A DNA stretch of 64,000 bases, taken from NCBI RefSeq assembly GCF_010725725.1, contig NZ_AP022599.1, positions 4,898,001-4,962,000 on the forward strand, written 5' to 3'. Numbering within the stretch: the first letter of the stretch is position 1; every line of letters begins with the position of its first letter. Origin of the DNA: Mycolicibacterium pulveris. Its GTDB lineage: Bacteria; Actinomycetota; Actinomycetes; Mycobacteriales; Mycobacteriaceae. Position numbers and translations under genes: made by a program. Positions 49,864 through 59,402 of this stretch are shown here, piece by piece. The notes under the pieces are model-generated. The model had not been told where the DNA came from, made no database searches, and worked only from the letters and a program-made list of their open reading frames with translations.

Positions 49864-52728
49864 GTGAGCACCCCGACCGTCGATTCCGCACCCGCGGCGG
49901 AGCCGCCTCTGCGGTCCGCCATGGCCACCTGGATCCGGCGCCTCGCGGTGCCGATCATCATCGCCTGGATCGTTCTGATCGCCGTCCTGAACGCCACGGT
50001 GCCGCAGCTCGAGGTCGTCGGGCAGATGCGCTCGGTGTCGATGAGTCCCTCCGAGGCGCCGTCGGTGATCGCGATGAAGCGCATCGGGACGGTCTTCGAG
50101 GAGTTCCAGTCCGACAGCTCGGCGATGATCGTCATCGAAGGCCAGGAGCCACTCGGCGACGAGGCACGGGCCTACTACAACGAGCTGATCGACAGGCTGC
50201 GAGACGACCGCGACCACGTCGAGCACATCCAGGACTTCTGGGGCGACCCGCTGACCGAGGCCGCCGCGCTCAGCGCCGACCGCAAGGCCGTCTACGTCCA
50301 GGTGTATCTGGCCGGCAACATGGGCGAGTCGCTGTCGAACGAGTCGGTGGAGGTGGTCAAGGGCATCGTCTCCGGGCTGCCGCCTCCGCCGGGCATCGAC
50401 GTCTTCGTCACCGGTGGATCGCCGCTGGTGGCCGACCAACAGATCGCCAGCGACCGCAGCGTCCGCATCATCGAGATGGTGACGTTCGCCGTCATCATCA
50501 CGATGCTGTTGCTGGTCTACCGCTCGATCGTCACGGTGCTGTTGACGCTGGGAATGGTGGTCCTGGCGCTGGCGGCCACCCGCGGCATGGTGGCGTTCCT
50601 CGGTTATCACGAGCTCATCGGGCTCTCGACGTTCGCGACCAACCTGCTGGTCACCCTGGCCATTGCCGCATCGACCGACTACGCGATCTTTCTGACCGGC
50701 CGCTACCAGGAAGCGCGCACGATAGGCCAGGATCGGGTCACCGCGTTCCACACCATGTATCGCGGCACCGCGCACGTCGTGCTCGGGTCGGGCATGACGA
50801 TCGCCGGCGCGACGTTCTGCCTCTCCTTCACCCGACTGCCGTACTTCCAGTCGCTAGGTGTTCCGCTGGCGGTCGGCATGACGACGGCGGTGCTCGTCGC
50901 GCTGACCCTGGGCGCCGCGATCATCGTGGTGGCCAGCCGGTTCGGGCTGCTCGAACCCAAGCGCGCGATGCGGATCCGGGGCTGGCGCAAGATCGGCGCC
51001 GCCATCGTGCGCTGGCCGGCCCCGATCCTGTTGGCGACGATCGCGGTCTCATTGGTCGGTCTACTCGCGCTGCCCGGCTACCAGCCCAACTACAACGACC
51101 GCCAGTACCTGCCTCCCGACCTGCCCGCCAACGAGGGCTTCGCCGCGGCCGAACGGCACTTCTCCCCCGCCACCATGAACCCCGAAGTGCTGATGGTCGA
51201 AAGCGACCACGATCTACGCAACTCCGCGGACTTCCTGGTGATCGACAAGATCTCCAAGGCGGTGTTCGACGTGCCCGGCATCGGCAGGGTGCAGTCGATC
51301 ACCCGGCCGAACGGCAAGCCCATCGAGTTCAGCACGATCCCGGCCCAGATCAGCATGGGCAGCGTCACCCAGGACCTGAACCGCAAATACATGCAGGACC
51401 GCATGGACGACATGCTGGTGCAGGCCGAGGAGATGCAGACGACCATCGACACCATGACCAGGATGATGGCGTTGATGGGCGAGATGAACGCGACGACCCA
51501 CAGCATGGTCGAAAAGACCCGCACCATGACCATGGACGTCACCGAATTGCGGGACCACATCGCGGATTTCGACGACTTCTTCCGGCCGATCCGCAACTAC
51601 TTCTACTGGGAACCGCACTGCTACAACATCCCGGTCTGCTGGACGCTGCGGTCGATCTTCGACACCATCGACGGCGTCAACACGATGACCGACAACATTC
51701 AGGCGCTGCTGCCCGACCTGGAACGTCTCGACGCGCTGATGCCCCAACTGCTGGCGCTGATGCCCGAGCAGATCGAGACGATGAAGAACATGAAGAAGAT
51801 GATGCTGACCATGCACTCCACCCAGGCGGGCATGCAGGATCAGCAGGCCGCGATGGCCGAAAACCAGTCGGCCATGGGCGATGCGTTCAACAACTCATGG
51901 AACGACGACACCTTCTATCTGCCGCCGGAGATCTTCGACAACGAGGATTTCAAGAAGGGCATGGAGAACTTCATCTCCCCCAACGGCCATGCGGTGCGGT
52001 TCATCATCAACCACGAAGGTGACCCGCTCAGCGCCGACGGCATCGACCGCATCGATGCCATCAAGCAGGCCGCCAAGGAAGCCATCAAGGGCACCCCGCT
52101 GGAGGGCTCCACGATCTATCTGGGCGGTACCGCGGCGGCGTTCAAAGACATGCGCGACGGCAATGCCTACGACATGGTGATCGCGGGCATCCTCGCGCTG
52201 GCGCTGATCTTCACTATCATGCTGCTGATCACGCGCAGCCTCGTCGCGGCGGCGGTGATCGTGGGCACGGTGGTGCTGTCGCTGGGCGCCTCGTTCGGCC
52301 TTTCGGTGCTGCTGTGGCAGCACATCCTGGGCATCGAACTGCAGTTCATGGTGATGGCCATGGCGGTGATCATCCTGTTGGCGGTCGGCGCCGACTACAA
52401 CCTGTTGCTGGTGGCACGCCTGAAAGAGGAACTGCCCGCCGGGGTCAACACCGCGATCATCCGGGCGATGGGCGGCAGCGGCTCGGTGGTGACGTCGGCG
52501 GGCCTGGTGTTCGCCTTCACCATGATCTCGATGGTGGTCAGCGAGCTGACCGTGGTCGCGCAGGTCGGCACCACGATCGGGATGGGCCTGCTGTTCGACA
52601 CGTTGGTGGTCCGCGCCTTCATGACGCCGTCGATCGCGGCGCTGCTCGGCAAGTGGTTCTGGTGGCCGCAGGTGGTGCGGGGCCGGCCGAGGCCTGTGCC
52701 TTGGCCCAAGCCGCTAGCTCGGCGCTGA
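49864..52728 (+). CDS. Second MmpL-family exporter, without its own MmpS
   Basis: A 954-residue RND protein closely similar throughout to the MmpL at 45173, with motifs [32 protein letters not shown] and [12 protein letters not shown]. No mmpS precedes it, so it may share the upstream MmpS, as in mmpL4a/4b-type tandems. GTG 49864 is the only fitting start. The 263-base gap upstream holds GGGAGG and a CAGCGA-ATA-TCGCTG palindrome (49624-49638), and little else recognisable. Confidence 0.93.
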   Translation: MSTPTVDSAPAAEPPLRSAMATWIRRLAVPIIIAWIVLIAVLNATVPQLEVVGQMRSVSMSPSEAPSVIAMKRIGTVFEEFQSDSSAMIVIEGQEPLGDEARAYYNELIDRLRDDRDHVEHIQDFWGDPLTEAAALSADRKAVYVQVYLAGNMGESLSNESVEVVKGIVSGLPPPPGIDVFVTGGSPLVADQQIASDRSVRIIEMVTFAVIITMLLLVYRSIVTVLLTLGMVVLALAATRGMVAFLGYHELIGLSTFATNLLVTLAIAASTDYAIFLTGRYQEARTIGQDRVTAFHTMYRGTAHVVLGSGMTIAGATFCLSFTRLPYFQSLGVPLAVGMTTAVLVALTLGAAIIVVASRFGLLEPKRAMRIRGWRKIGAAIVRWPAPILLATIAVSLVGLLALPGYQPNYNDRQYLPPDLPANEGFAAAERHFSPATMNPEVLMVESDHDLRNSADFLVIDKISKAVFDVPGIGRVQSITRPNGKPIEFSTIPAQISMGSVTQDLNRKYMQDRMDDMLVQAEEMQTTIDTMTRMMALMGEMNATTHSMVEKTRTMTMDVTELRDHIADFDDFFRPIRNYFYWEPHCYNIPVCWTLRSIFDTIDGVNTMTDNIQALLPDLERLDALMPQLLALMPEQIETMKNMKKMMLTMHSTQAGMQDQQAAMAENQSAMGDAFNNSWNDDTFYLPPEIFDNEDFKKGMENFISPNGHAVRFIINHEGDPLSADGIDRIDAIKQAAKEAIKGTPLEGSTIYLGGTAAAFKDMRDGNAYDMVIAGILALALIFTIMLLITRSLVAAAVIVGTVVLSLGASFGLSVLLWQHILGIELQFMVMAMAVIILLAVGADYNLLLVARLKEELPAGVNTAIIRAMGGSGSVVTSAGLVFAFTMISMVVSELTVVAQVGTTIGMGLLFDTLVVRAFMTPSIAALLGKWFWWPQVVRGRPRPVPWPKPLARR

Positions 52729-53112
52729 CTCCTCCGCGGCCTGGGGGCGTCTGCGCGTCGCGCCCCACAGCCCGACGCCGATTCCGATTACGGCGCCGCC
52801 GAGCCCGATCACGCGCTGTGACGGCTTCATCCGATCGTGCACCCCGACCCCGCCGAGCAGATCGGCGGCGTCGGCGCCGCCGGAGGCGAGAAACCAACCC
52901 CGGGTGTCGCGCCCGCGCAGCGCCGCCGCCGTGAGCATCCCGCCGATCAGCGCGTCACGGTAGCCCATCGAACGCAGCAGCAGCTGCGTCGTCGGCGTAG
53001 GTTCCTCCGGGTCTCCCCATAACCTGTTGGCGCGCAGCGGGTCGACAAGAAATGAGACGCCCGACGCGAGGCGGATGCTGCCTGCGACGAGCGCGGCACG
53101 GTCGATCGACAT
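52714..53112 (-). CDS. Small membrane protein, DUF4267-like
   Basis: A 132-residue protein with hydrophobic stretches at about 5-22 ([20 protein letters not shown]), 48-63 and 100-117 ([16 protein letters not shown]). The block [20 protein letters not shown] is characteristic of DUF4267-type membrane proteins. It overlaps the 3' end of the second mmpL by 15 bases on the other strand. The function is unknown. Confidence 0.7.
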   Translation of the reverse strand: MSIDRAALVAGSIRLASGVSFLVDPLRANRLWGDPEEPTPTTQLLLRSMGYRDALIGGMLTAAALRGRDTRGWFLASGGADAADLLGGVGVHDRMKPSQRVIGLGGAVIGIGVGLWGATRRRPQAAEESAPS

Positions 53113-53250
53113 GGCTGGAGCCTAAGCGGTCATACCGCAGGTCGGGCCGAAATCACAGACGTCCGCCCTCGGGCCCCAGAGCCTTGCATAAGACAAGACT
53201 TGTGCAATGCAATACTTGAGCGCAGTCGATTGGGAAGTGGAGAAGGCGAA

Positions 53251-53667
53251 ATGGACGAAGCATCGATTGCCGCGGCGATCCTCTCCGGACCCGACGCGAT
53301 CATCGCGGCCGACCGCCAAGGCGTCGTCACCTTCTGGAATCCCGGGGCGCAGCGGATCTTCGGGTTCACGGCCGACGAGGCGGTGGGCGAATCGCTGGAT
53401 CTCATCATCCCGGAGCGGTTGCGGGCGCGGCACTGGGAGGGCTGGAAGAAGGTGATGGCGACCGGGCAAAGCCGTTACGGGGCTGGGGATCTGCTGGCCG
53501 TGCCGGCCATTCGTCGAGACGGCACGAGGATCTCGGTCGAGTTCACCATCCATCCCCTTCGCGACGAGGGCGGTGACATGTGGGGTTTCGCGGCGACGCT
53601 GCGCGACGTCACGGCGCGGTTCGAAGAAACCCGGCAGTTGCGCCGACAGCTCGCAGCACTGTCCTGA
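53251..53667 (+). CDS. PAS-domain sensor-like protein
   Basis: A 138-residue single PAS domain: ILSGPDAIIAADRQGVVTFW, then NPGAQRIFGFTADEAVGESL and DLIIPERLRARHWEGW, ending with a helix RFEETRQLRRQL. No kinase or output domain is attached. It may bind a cofactor or partner. ATG 53251 follows GGAGAAGG. The 138-base gap upstream includes an ACAAG-A-CTTGT dyad at 53193-53203. It precedes OsmC by 102 bases. Confidence 0.85.
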   Translation: MDEASIAAAILSGPDAIIAADRQGVVTFWNPGAQRIFGFTADEAVGESLDLIIPERLRARHWEGWKKVMATGQSRYGAGDLLAVPAIRRDGTRISVEFTIHPLRDEGGDMWGFAATLRDVTARFEETRQLRRQLAALS

Positions 53668-53723
53668 CGGCCCGCCACGCTTCTTCTGCCCGGCTCTCGC
53701 GTTACCCGCGCGACTGGAGTAGC

Positions 53724-53750
53724 GTTTCTACAAGATCTCATTGTAAAAAC
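53724..53750 (+). promoter_or_regulatory. Candidate OhrR/MarR-type operator upstream of OsmC gene
   Basis: TACAA-N7-TTGTA (53729-53745) extends to ten-base arms (GTTTCTACAA and TTGTAAAAAC) with one mismatch. OhrR boxes carry the same outer TACAA/TTGTA halves. It ends 19 bases before the OsmC start codon, where a repressor would block initiation. No MarR-type gene is in the window. Confidence 0.5.
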
Positions 53751-53769
53751 CGCAGAAGGGAAGAGGAAC

Positions 53770-54222
53770 ATGGCTATCGCCGACCGCACGTCGCGCACGG
53801 TATGGGAAGGCGCACTCGCCACCGGCTCCGGGCGACTGGAGTCCGGCAGCGGCGCGCTGACCGGGCTGGATGTCACGTGGGCCGCCCGCACCGAGCAGCC
53901 CGGCGGCAAGACCAGCCCGGAAGAGCTGGCCGCCGCGGCGCATTCGTCGTGCTTCTCGATGGCGCTCGCACTCAAACTCGGTGAGCACAAACTCGAGCCG
54001 CAACGGCTGGAGGTGTCCGCCAACGTGACACTGGACGAAGCCCACGGGCTGCCGACGATTGTCTCCTCGGCGCTGGAGGTCAAGGCCGAAGTCGACGGAA
54101 TCGACGCCGCGACATTTCAGAAGGTCGTTGACGAGGCCGCCGCGCTGTGCCCGGTCTCGCGGCTGTTCGCCGGGGCGAAGATCAGCGTGAACGCCCAACT
54201 GCTGGCCCGGGAGTCGGCATGA
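53770..54222 (+). CDS. OsmC/Ohr-family organic hydroperoxide reductase
   Basis: A 150-residue thiol peroxidase. The two redox cysteines are visible in AAHSSCFSMAL and ALCPVSRL, as is the family Arg/Glu setting (ARTEQPGGKTSPEELAAAAH). It detoxifies organic or fatty acid hydroperoxides in the cytosol. The next gene, a hemerythrin protein, overlaps the stop by 4 bases (ATGA). An OhrR-like palindrome stands just upstream. Confidence 0.92.
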   Translation: MAIADRTSRTVWEGALATGSGRLESGSGALTGLDVTWAARTEQPGGKTSPEELAAAAHSSCFSMALALKLGEHKLEPQRLEVSANVTLDEAHGLPTIVSSALEVKAEVDGIDAATFQKVVDEAAALCPVSRLFAGAKISVNAQLLARESA

Positions 54223-54722
54223 GCGCGACGCTGAGCGCGGCCCTCGAACACGAGCACCGCGTCATCGACCGCGGCATCGAGATCTTCGCCGACGGTGCCA
54301 ATTCCAGGGCCCCTTCCAACGTCACCGCGGAGCAGCGAGATGCGCTCGTCAACGCGGTGGAGGTGCTGCGCAGGCACATCTACCTCGAAGAGGAGTACCT
54401 GTTTCCGCCGCTGCGCGCGGCAGGCATGGTGGGTCCGGTGATGGTGATGGTGCATGAGCACGCGCAGATGTGGCCACTGCTCGACCAGATCGAGGAAAGC
54501 CTCGCCGACGGTAACGCCGCCACCGCCGCCCAGCTGTGCCGAGAACTGCTGGCCCAGCTGGGTTCGCACAACTGGAAGGAAGAGCGGATCCTCTACCCGC
54601 AGGCCGACGACACGTTGTCGGCCGCCGACCGCGACGAGCTGTCCGAACTGGTCGCCACCGCCCAGGTCCCCGAGGACTGGGTCTGCCACGGCGCGGTGAA
54701 GGGGGACCAAACGGTCTCCTGA
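54219..54722 (+). CDS. Hemerythrin HHE cation-binding domain protein
   Basis: A 167-residue helical protein with candidate diiron ligands in order: LEHEHRVIDRG, RRHIYLEEEYLFP, MVHEHAQMW and SHNWKEERILYPQ, the HHE pattern. Such proteins bind O2 or NO, or handle peroxides. The ATG overlaps the OsmC stop, so both respond together to oxidative stress by inference. Confidence 0.9.
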   Translation: MSATLSAALEHEHRVIDRGIEIFADGANSRAPSNVTAEQRDALVNAVEVLRRHIYLEEEYLFPPLRAAGMVGPVMVMVHEHAQMWPLLDQIEESLADGNAATAAQLCRELLAQLGSHNWKEERILYPQADDTLSAADRDELSELVATAQVPEDWVCHGAVKGDQTVS

Positions 54723-54806
54723 TCCGCTACCGCTTTCCCGTCCGCCGACCGTGTCCACAAGGCAGACTGTGAGCACGGTTTATCGGCGAGCACGGAGGAG
54801 GCGGAC

Positions 54807-55691
54807 GTGGCGGCGCTCATTGAGGATCCCGGCATCGTTGTCGGTGTCGACGGATCATCAACGTCGAAGGTGGCCATCGCCTGGGCCGCGCAGGAAGCCG
54901 CGCTGCGCGGCGCCACGTTGACCTTGGTCAACGTGATCAACCCGATCATCACCACGTCCCCACACGTTCCGCTGCCCGTCGACCTGCAACAGTGGCACCA
55001 GGAAATGGTCGGCCACTACATCGAGGACGCGGTCAAACTCGTCGACGAACAAGCCACCGACCGCCGGCCCGCCAAGGTCAACAGCGAGGTGTTCTTCGGG
55101 GCCACCGTGCCCACCTTCGTCGACATCTCCGAGACCGCGGACATGATCGTCGTCGGCAACCGCGGGCGCGGCGCGGTCAGCAGGCTTTTGCTCGGCTCCG
55201 TGACATCCGGGCTGGTGCACCGGGCGCGCTGCCCGGTTGCGGTGATCCGCGATGAGTCGTTGTCGAGCGAAACCACCGGCGCACCGGTCCTGGTCGGCGT
55301 CGACGGCTCCCCCGGCGCCGACCACGCCACCGATATCGCGTTCGAGGAGGCCGCGCTGCGTGGCGTCGACGTGGTGGCGTTGGAAGCGTGGAGCGACACG
55401 GTCATCGACCTGCCCGGGCTGGACTGGGAGACGGTGAAGGCCCACGAAGAACAACAGCTGACCGATCGGCTGGCCGCCTGGCAGCAGCGGTATCCGAACG
55501 TGAAGGTGAAGCCGGTGGTGGTGCGCGACGAGCCCGCGCGCCAGCTCATCGAGCATTCGGAGTCCGCGCAGCTGGTGGTCGTGGGTAGCCGGGGCCGCGG
55601 CGGGTTCACCGGAATGCTGCTGGGGTCGGTGAGCTCCGCAGTGGTGCAGGCGGTGCGCAGGCCGGTGATCGTCGCGCGGCCACGCAAGTAG
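54807..55691 (+). CDS. Universal stress protein, tandem Usp domains
   Basis: A 294-residue protein made of two Usp modules. The first starts [20 protein letters not shown] and has the ATP loop [19 protein letters not shown]; the second starts [16 protein letters not shown] and has [18 protein letters not shown]. Both match G-2X-G-9X-G(S/T), so both likely bind ATP, as in mycobacterial two-domain Usp proteins of the dormancy type. GTG start behind GGAGGCGG. Confidence 0.94.
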   Translation: MAALIEDPGIVVGVDGSSTSKVAIAWAAQEAALRGATLTLVNVINPIITTSPHVPLPVDLQQWHQEMVGHYIEDAVKLVDEQATDRRPAKVNSEVFFGATVPTFVDISETADMIVVGNRGRGAVSRLLLGSVTSGLVHRARCPVAVIRDESLSSETTGAPVLVGVDGSPGADHATDIAFEEAALRGVDVVALEAWSDTVIDLPGLDWETVKAHEEQQLTDRLAAWQQRYPNVKVKPVVVRDEPARQLIEHSESAQLVVVGSRGRGGFTGMLLGSVSSAVVQAVRRPVIVARPRK

Positions 55692-55692
55692 C

Positions 55693-56220
55693 TCAGGGTC
55701 GCCTCAGCGCCCAGGTCATCAGCTGCGCGACGTGCTCGGCCACCACATCCGGCGGGGTCTGATCGGCGAGCAGATGCATCGTCACCGCCCCGCGAATCGT
55801 GTTGAGCGTCAAGTCGATATCGATGTCCGTGCGGGTGTCGCCGCGCCCGATGCCGGCGTCGACCAGGGCTGTCAGCGACGCGCGTAGCGGCGCCAGCAGA
55901 CCGTCGACCAGACCCGGCAGCGGAGTGTCGGGGCCCGCGTCGGCCATGAGCCCGGCGATGCCGGCGCGCACGTCGGACCGGCTGGCGTACTCGACGATGG
56001 CGCGCACGAACATCGCGAGGTCCGCCGCCAACGGACCACGATAGGCCGTGGGCCATTCGGGTGTCCCCCAGGCGAACAGCGCCTCGGAGACCAGCGAAGC
56101 CTTGACCGTCCACCATCGATACACCAACTGCCGCGTCACCCCGGCACGCTTGGCGACGTCGGAGAACGTGAGCGCGGTGTAGCCGCGTTCGTCGAGCAGT
56201 TCTCGGGTGGCTGCCAGCAC
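55693..56220 (-). CDS. TetR-family transcriptional regulator
   Basis: At least 175 residues from GTG 56220: AATRELLDERGYTALTFSDV then AGVTRQLVYRWW is the DNA-binding region. Sequence upstream in the same frame (GRPRDTQRHEA) looks like a genuine TetR N-terminus but contains no ATG, GTG or TTG; a CTG at 56280 would overlap the sulfotransferase stop (CTGA). It is the third gene of the operon starting at 58531. It may bind the dyad at 58566. Confidence 0.85.
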   Translation of the reverse strand: MLAATRELLDERGYTALTFSDVAKRAGVTRQLVYRWWTVKASLVSEALFAWGTPEWPTAYRGPLAADLAMFVRAIVEYASRSDVRAGIAGLMADAGPDTPLPGLVDGLLAPLRASLTALVDAGIGRGDTRTDIDIDLTLNTIRGAVTMHLLADQTPPDVVAEHVAQLMTWALRRP

Positions 56221-56276
56221 CGCCTCGTGTCGCTGGGTGTCGCGGGGCCGGCCCGGGCCCGCGTCGGCGCAGCGGG

Positions 56277-57461
56277 TCAGGACAGCTCCCGGGCCACGTC
56301 GAAGTACTCGGTGTAGCGGGCGGTGCGGTCACGGACCGCGCCTAGCGACAGGCCGGTGGCCTCGAACGTGTACGGGTGACCGTGACCTTCGCGCTCGTGG
56401 GTGCGCAGGAAGGTCGTCATGGCGTCCTGCACCTCGGCGGAGAAGGTCCACCCGAACGCCGAGTAGACGGCCTTGGCCGCACCGATCGGGTCGGTCATCA
56501 GCGCGTCGAACTGCAGATCGACCACCCGGTCGGCGGGGACGATTCCGTTGAGCCGCGCGTCGACGCTGCGTTCGAGCCCGCCGAGGATGAGCTCGAAGAA
56601 CTCGTCGGCCATCCGCGGGTAGACGATGTCGTCGGTGGCGAGCTTGCGCAGCGTGGCGAGCAGGCTCGTTGTGGAAGCCATCACCTTGGCGGGGTCGCGG
56701 TGCGTCTGCACCAGCAGCGCCTGGGGGTACTCGCCCATCAACTCGGGCAGCGTCCAGCAGTGGAACGGGGTCTTGATCAGCCAGCGGGTGCCGGGCGCCT
56801 CGCTCTGCAGCAGTTCCAGGAAGCGGCGATGCCAGGTGTAGGAGCCGGCGACGTGTCCCTGCTCTTGCGCCGAATACAGCAGCCATTCCAGGTATGACGG
56901 CACCTGGTACTGGGTCGGGAAGATCACGGAGACGAAGTGGCTCGCGGTGATGCGCACGCACTCCTGGGCGAGTTGCGCACCGAGCTGGTGCACGGCGCGG
57001 AACTCCGGAATCACCGTGTCGACGAGCTCGAAACTGGCGTCCGCCTGCGCGATTCGTGGGTCGGTCAGGTAGGTCTCGGCACGCGGCGGCGGCAGCGGCT
57101 GGTCGACCTCCCAGGTCTGCGGCACCCGATGGTCGGGATCCTGGGCGAGCAGGTCGAAGAGCATCGTCGTGCCGGTGCGGGCCTGACCCATGATCACGAT
57201 CGGCGGGGTGATGTCGCGCTCGCGGATCTCGGGGTGCTTGCGGTGGTGATCGACGATGCGCAACCGGTTGACCAGGTACTGGGTGAGCTCACCCTGGACG
57301 ACCATCTGCCCCATCTCGTGCAGGTTCGCCTCGCGGTCCAGCGAGTCGACGAGCACGTCGAGGCCGATGCGCCACCCGTCGCCGCCGAACAGGGCATCGT
57401 CGCCGAAATCGCCGAGACCGGTTGCCTCCGTGGCCGATTCGATGAACTCCTGGGCTTTCAT
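56277..57461 (-). CDS. Sulfotransferase family protein
   Basis: A 394-residue protein with 5'-phosphosulfate loop IVIMGQARTGTTMLFDLLAQ and 3'-phosphate segment LLVQTHRDPAKVMAS, both diagnostic for PAPS-dependent sulfotransferases of the mycobacterial type. It transfers sulfate to an unknown, possibly lipid, acceptor. The ATG 57461 overlaps the DUF1214-type stop by 4 bases, and a TetR gene follows. Confidence 0.9.
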   Translation of the reverse strand: MKAQEFIESATEATGLGDFGDDALFGGDGWRIGLDVLVDSLDREANLHEMGQMVVQGELTQYLVNRLRIVDHHRKHPEIRERDITPPIVIMGQARTGTTMLFDLLAQDPDHRVPQTWEVDQPLPPPRAETYLTDPRIAQADASFELVDTVIPEFRAVHQLGAQLAQECVRITASHFVSVIFPTQYQVPSYLEWLLYSAQEQGHVAGSYTWHRRFLELLQSEAPGTRWLIKTPFHCWTLPELMGEYPQALLVQTHRDPAKVMASTTSLLATLRKLATDDIVYPRMADEFFELILGGLERSVDARLNGIVPADRVVDLQFDALMTDPIGAAKAVYSAFGWTFSAEVQDAMTTFLRTHEREGHGHPYTFEATGLSLGAVRDRTARYTEYFDVARELS

Positions 57462-58531
57462 GCGGTCACCTCCGCGAGATCGGTCAGGGTGACGGTGACG
57501 TCGGGTGGGTCGGGGTTGTCGAGCCATCGCAGCACGATGAAGCCGCGGCGACGTCCGCCGGTGTCCAGCCAGTTCGGCACGCCGGGATCGTCGGCGGCGA
57601 TCACGACGCGCACGGTGCCGTCAGGCCGGGGTTGGAACGACGCGTGCGTGCCGGAGCTGCGGGTGCGAACCGGTTCGAGGCACTCATGCCAGACGTTCTC
57701 CAACGTGATCGACCAGTAGCGGGTGTCGGGAGGCGCGATGTCAAGCACCAGCGCCTGACCGGCCCCGAGGTCGAACGCGCCCAGCATGTAGAGGTTGTCG
57801 GGGGTGGTGTTCTCCGAGCCGAGCGCCGCCGCCTCGGAGGTCACCAGCCTGTTGGGTTCGGACAGCAGTTCCGGCAGCACCGTGCGGTGCAGGGTCATCA
57901 GCTTGAACGCCGTCCACATGAACGCGCTCAACTGATCGGCGAGCGTCTCGTCGGTGAGCGCGGCGACCGGCTCGGCGGGTTCGATCTGGGCGATCTCGTA
58001 GGTCGCGATGCGCTCGGCCCGGCGGTCGGAGATGTACTGTCGCACGACGACGGCCGAGGCATCATGGGGAATCTGCACCCAGTGCTCGCCGGTGCCGGGA
58101 TCGGTTGGGGCGAGCACGAATTCGAAGGTGCCGTCGGCGCCGAGCGTCAAGTCGGTGTCCGAGAGGTAGGCGGCCTGCCTGCGGGGCGCCAGGCCGGTGC
58201 CTGCCATGACCTGAAAACCCAGATATGTCACGGTCTCTCGGCGACCGCGTACGCGGTAGGAGCGGCCGGGGGTCAGCGCGCACAGGTCGTATTCGCCCTC
58301 GGGGTTCGGTCCGCCGACCTGCCGCAGCGGCGTGGTCATCGAGAAGAACCGCGGCACCTCGGGATCGACGTCGAGGGACAGCTCGCTGCACAGGGCGATG
58401 ATCCGCGCCAGGACGCGGTAGCCCTCCAGGCGCTCGCGGCCATCGCGGGCGTCCTCGCGGACCACGTCGCCCAGGTCGCGGAACATGCCCAGGAGCGCGT
58501 CGAAGGCTGCGTCACTGCGTTCAGTCGTCAT
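57458..58531 (-). CDS. DUF1214-type protein
   Basis: A 357-residue protein. The C-terminal region includes RYWSITLENVWHE, HASFQPRPDGTVRVVIAADD and GVPNWLDTGGRRRGFIVLRW, the DUF1214 signature found near sulfotransferase genes in mycobacteria. No signal peptide is apparent. It is the first gene of an operon with the sulfotransferase and TetR genes. The function is unknown. Confidence 0.85.
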   Translation of the reverse strand: MTTERSDAAFDALLGMFRDLGDVVREDARDGRERLEGYRVLARIIALCSELSLDVDPEVPRFFSMTTPLRQVGGPNPEGEYDLCALTPGRSYRVRGRRETVTYLGFQVMAGTGLAPRRQAAYLSDTDLTLGADGTFEFVLAPTDPGTGEHWVQIPHDASAVVVRQYISDRRAERIATYEIAQIEPAEPVAALTDETLADQLSAFMWTAFKLMTLHRTVLPELLSEPNRLVTSEAAALGSENTTPDNLYMLGAFDLGAGQALVLDIAPPDTRYWSITLENVWHECLEPVRTRSSGTHASFQPRPDGTVRVVIAADDPGVPNWLDTGGRRRGFIVLRWLDNPDPPDVTVTLTDLAEVTA

Positions 58532-58565
58532 GGCGCCAATCCGTCAACGGGCAAGCGGCGCGCTT

Positions 58566-58587
58566 TAACATACACAGTGTTACGTAA
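58566..58587 (-). promoter_or_regulatory. Candidate operator for the DUF1214/sulfotransferase/TetR operon
   Basis: TAACA-N7-TGTTA (58566-58582) overlaps the palindrome TTACGTAA (58580-58587). The site is 35 bases upstream of the DUF1214-type start codon in an A/T-rich patch. A TetR regulator is encoded in the operon and is the natural candidate binder. Confidence 0.4.
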
Positions 58588-58687
58588 TTGTGGATGCGTT
58601 TTGCTTTATGGGCCCTCTTCGCCGTTTGGCCCTGCGCTCCGGTGATGCGCCAGTACCCTTAGCCAACGCGAAAGGGAGGCGATCAGG

Positions 58688-59305
58688 TTGTCAAGCGGGG
58701 TAAGTGGATTCGGACCGCATCTGAGGCGGGCCGTCGTTGCTGGATCGGTGCTGCTCGGCGCGATCGTGTTGACCAGTGGCTGCGGCGACTCGCAGAGCGG
58801 TGCGCAGGGGCAGGGTCAGCAGCCAGGCGGCCAAAGCGCGTCCCAGTGCGCCTCGGGTATGCGAATGATCGGCGTCTCCGACTACGGGTCGTCGTCGCCG
58901 GGTGGGGGCACGCCGCAGTACGGCAGCGACGGCGCCAGGTTCCTCGCCGACTGGGGCCTGTCGAGCCCGTTGGTGTGCGCCGAGGTCACCGACCAGCAGC
59001 TAGCCGGGGCGGCAAGCCAGGTCGCCGAGCAGTTTCCGGAGATGTGCGCGATCGTCGGCCCGCGCAACTATCGCGACAACGCGGCGCTGCTCAGCCAGAA
59101 GTTGCCTGCCGATCAGGTCGACGCGGCCGTCGCGGCGTTCAGCAGTGCCACCGGCGGCAACCCCGTCGGTAAGTACGTCGGCTCCGACACCGGATCGGGA
59201 CATCGGGTGTCCGCAGACGACCCGGGAGCGATGACCGACCCATTTATGCGGAACGAGAGCGCTGAGCGAGCGGTGCAGAACGCGCTCATCGCCTTCTGCC
59301 CGTGA
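58688..59305 (+). CDS. Probable lipoprotein, 205 residues
   Basis: The start is TTG 58688 behind GGGAGG. A signal peptide (AVVAGSVLLGAIVLTSGC) ends in a clear lipobox LTSGC, so it is lipidated at Cys near 32. A Gln/Gly-rich linker follows, then a Cys-containing domain with QCASGMRMIG, LVCAEVTDQ, EMCAIVGPRN and a final FCP. Four cysteines beyond the lipid one suggest two disulfides. The function is unknown. It is followed directly by the truncated tRNA copy. Confidence 0.82.
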   Translation: MSSGVSGFGPHLRRAVVAGSVLLGAIVLTSGCGDSQSGAQGQGQQPGGQSASQCASGMRMIGVSDYGSSSPGGGTPQYGSDGARFLADWGLSSPLVCAEVTDQQLAGAASQVAEQFPEMCAIVGPRNYRDNAALLSQKLPADQVDAAVAAFSSATGGNPVGKYVGSDTGSGHRVSADDPGAMTDPFMRNESAERAVQNALIAFCP

Positions 59306-59310
59306 TATCG

Positions 59311-59355
59311 GTCGGGCTGACAGGATTTGAACCTGCGACCACTTGATCCCCAGTC
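59311..59355 (-). repeat. Truncated 3' copy of tRNA-Pro; relic attachment site
   Basis: The 45 bases match 60923-60967 with one difference (59347). They cover the 3' half of the tRNA gene: acceptor 3' strand, T arm, variable loop and most of the anticodon stem-loop. The 5' half is absent. A 3' tRNA fragment facing an intact tRNA is the usual mark left by integration of an element at a tRNA gene. Confidence 0.85.
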
Positions 59356-59402
59356 TCAGAACCTGCGAAGTGGCCGAAGCGGCCGGAACAGCCCGTCGAG
59401 AG

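Noticed and set aside
45173..52728. The two mmpL genes as a recent tandem duplication
   Set aside because: They are similar throughout but differ at many positions, and only one has mmpS, DUF732 and DUF5078 partners, so the duplication is old.
53193..53203. ACAAG-A-CTTGT as a KstR2 site
   Set aside because: The KstR2 consensus has two bases between CAAG and CTTG and flanking A/T; this has one. It may still be an operator for the PAS gene.
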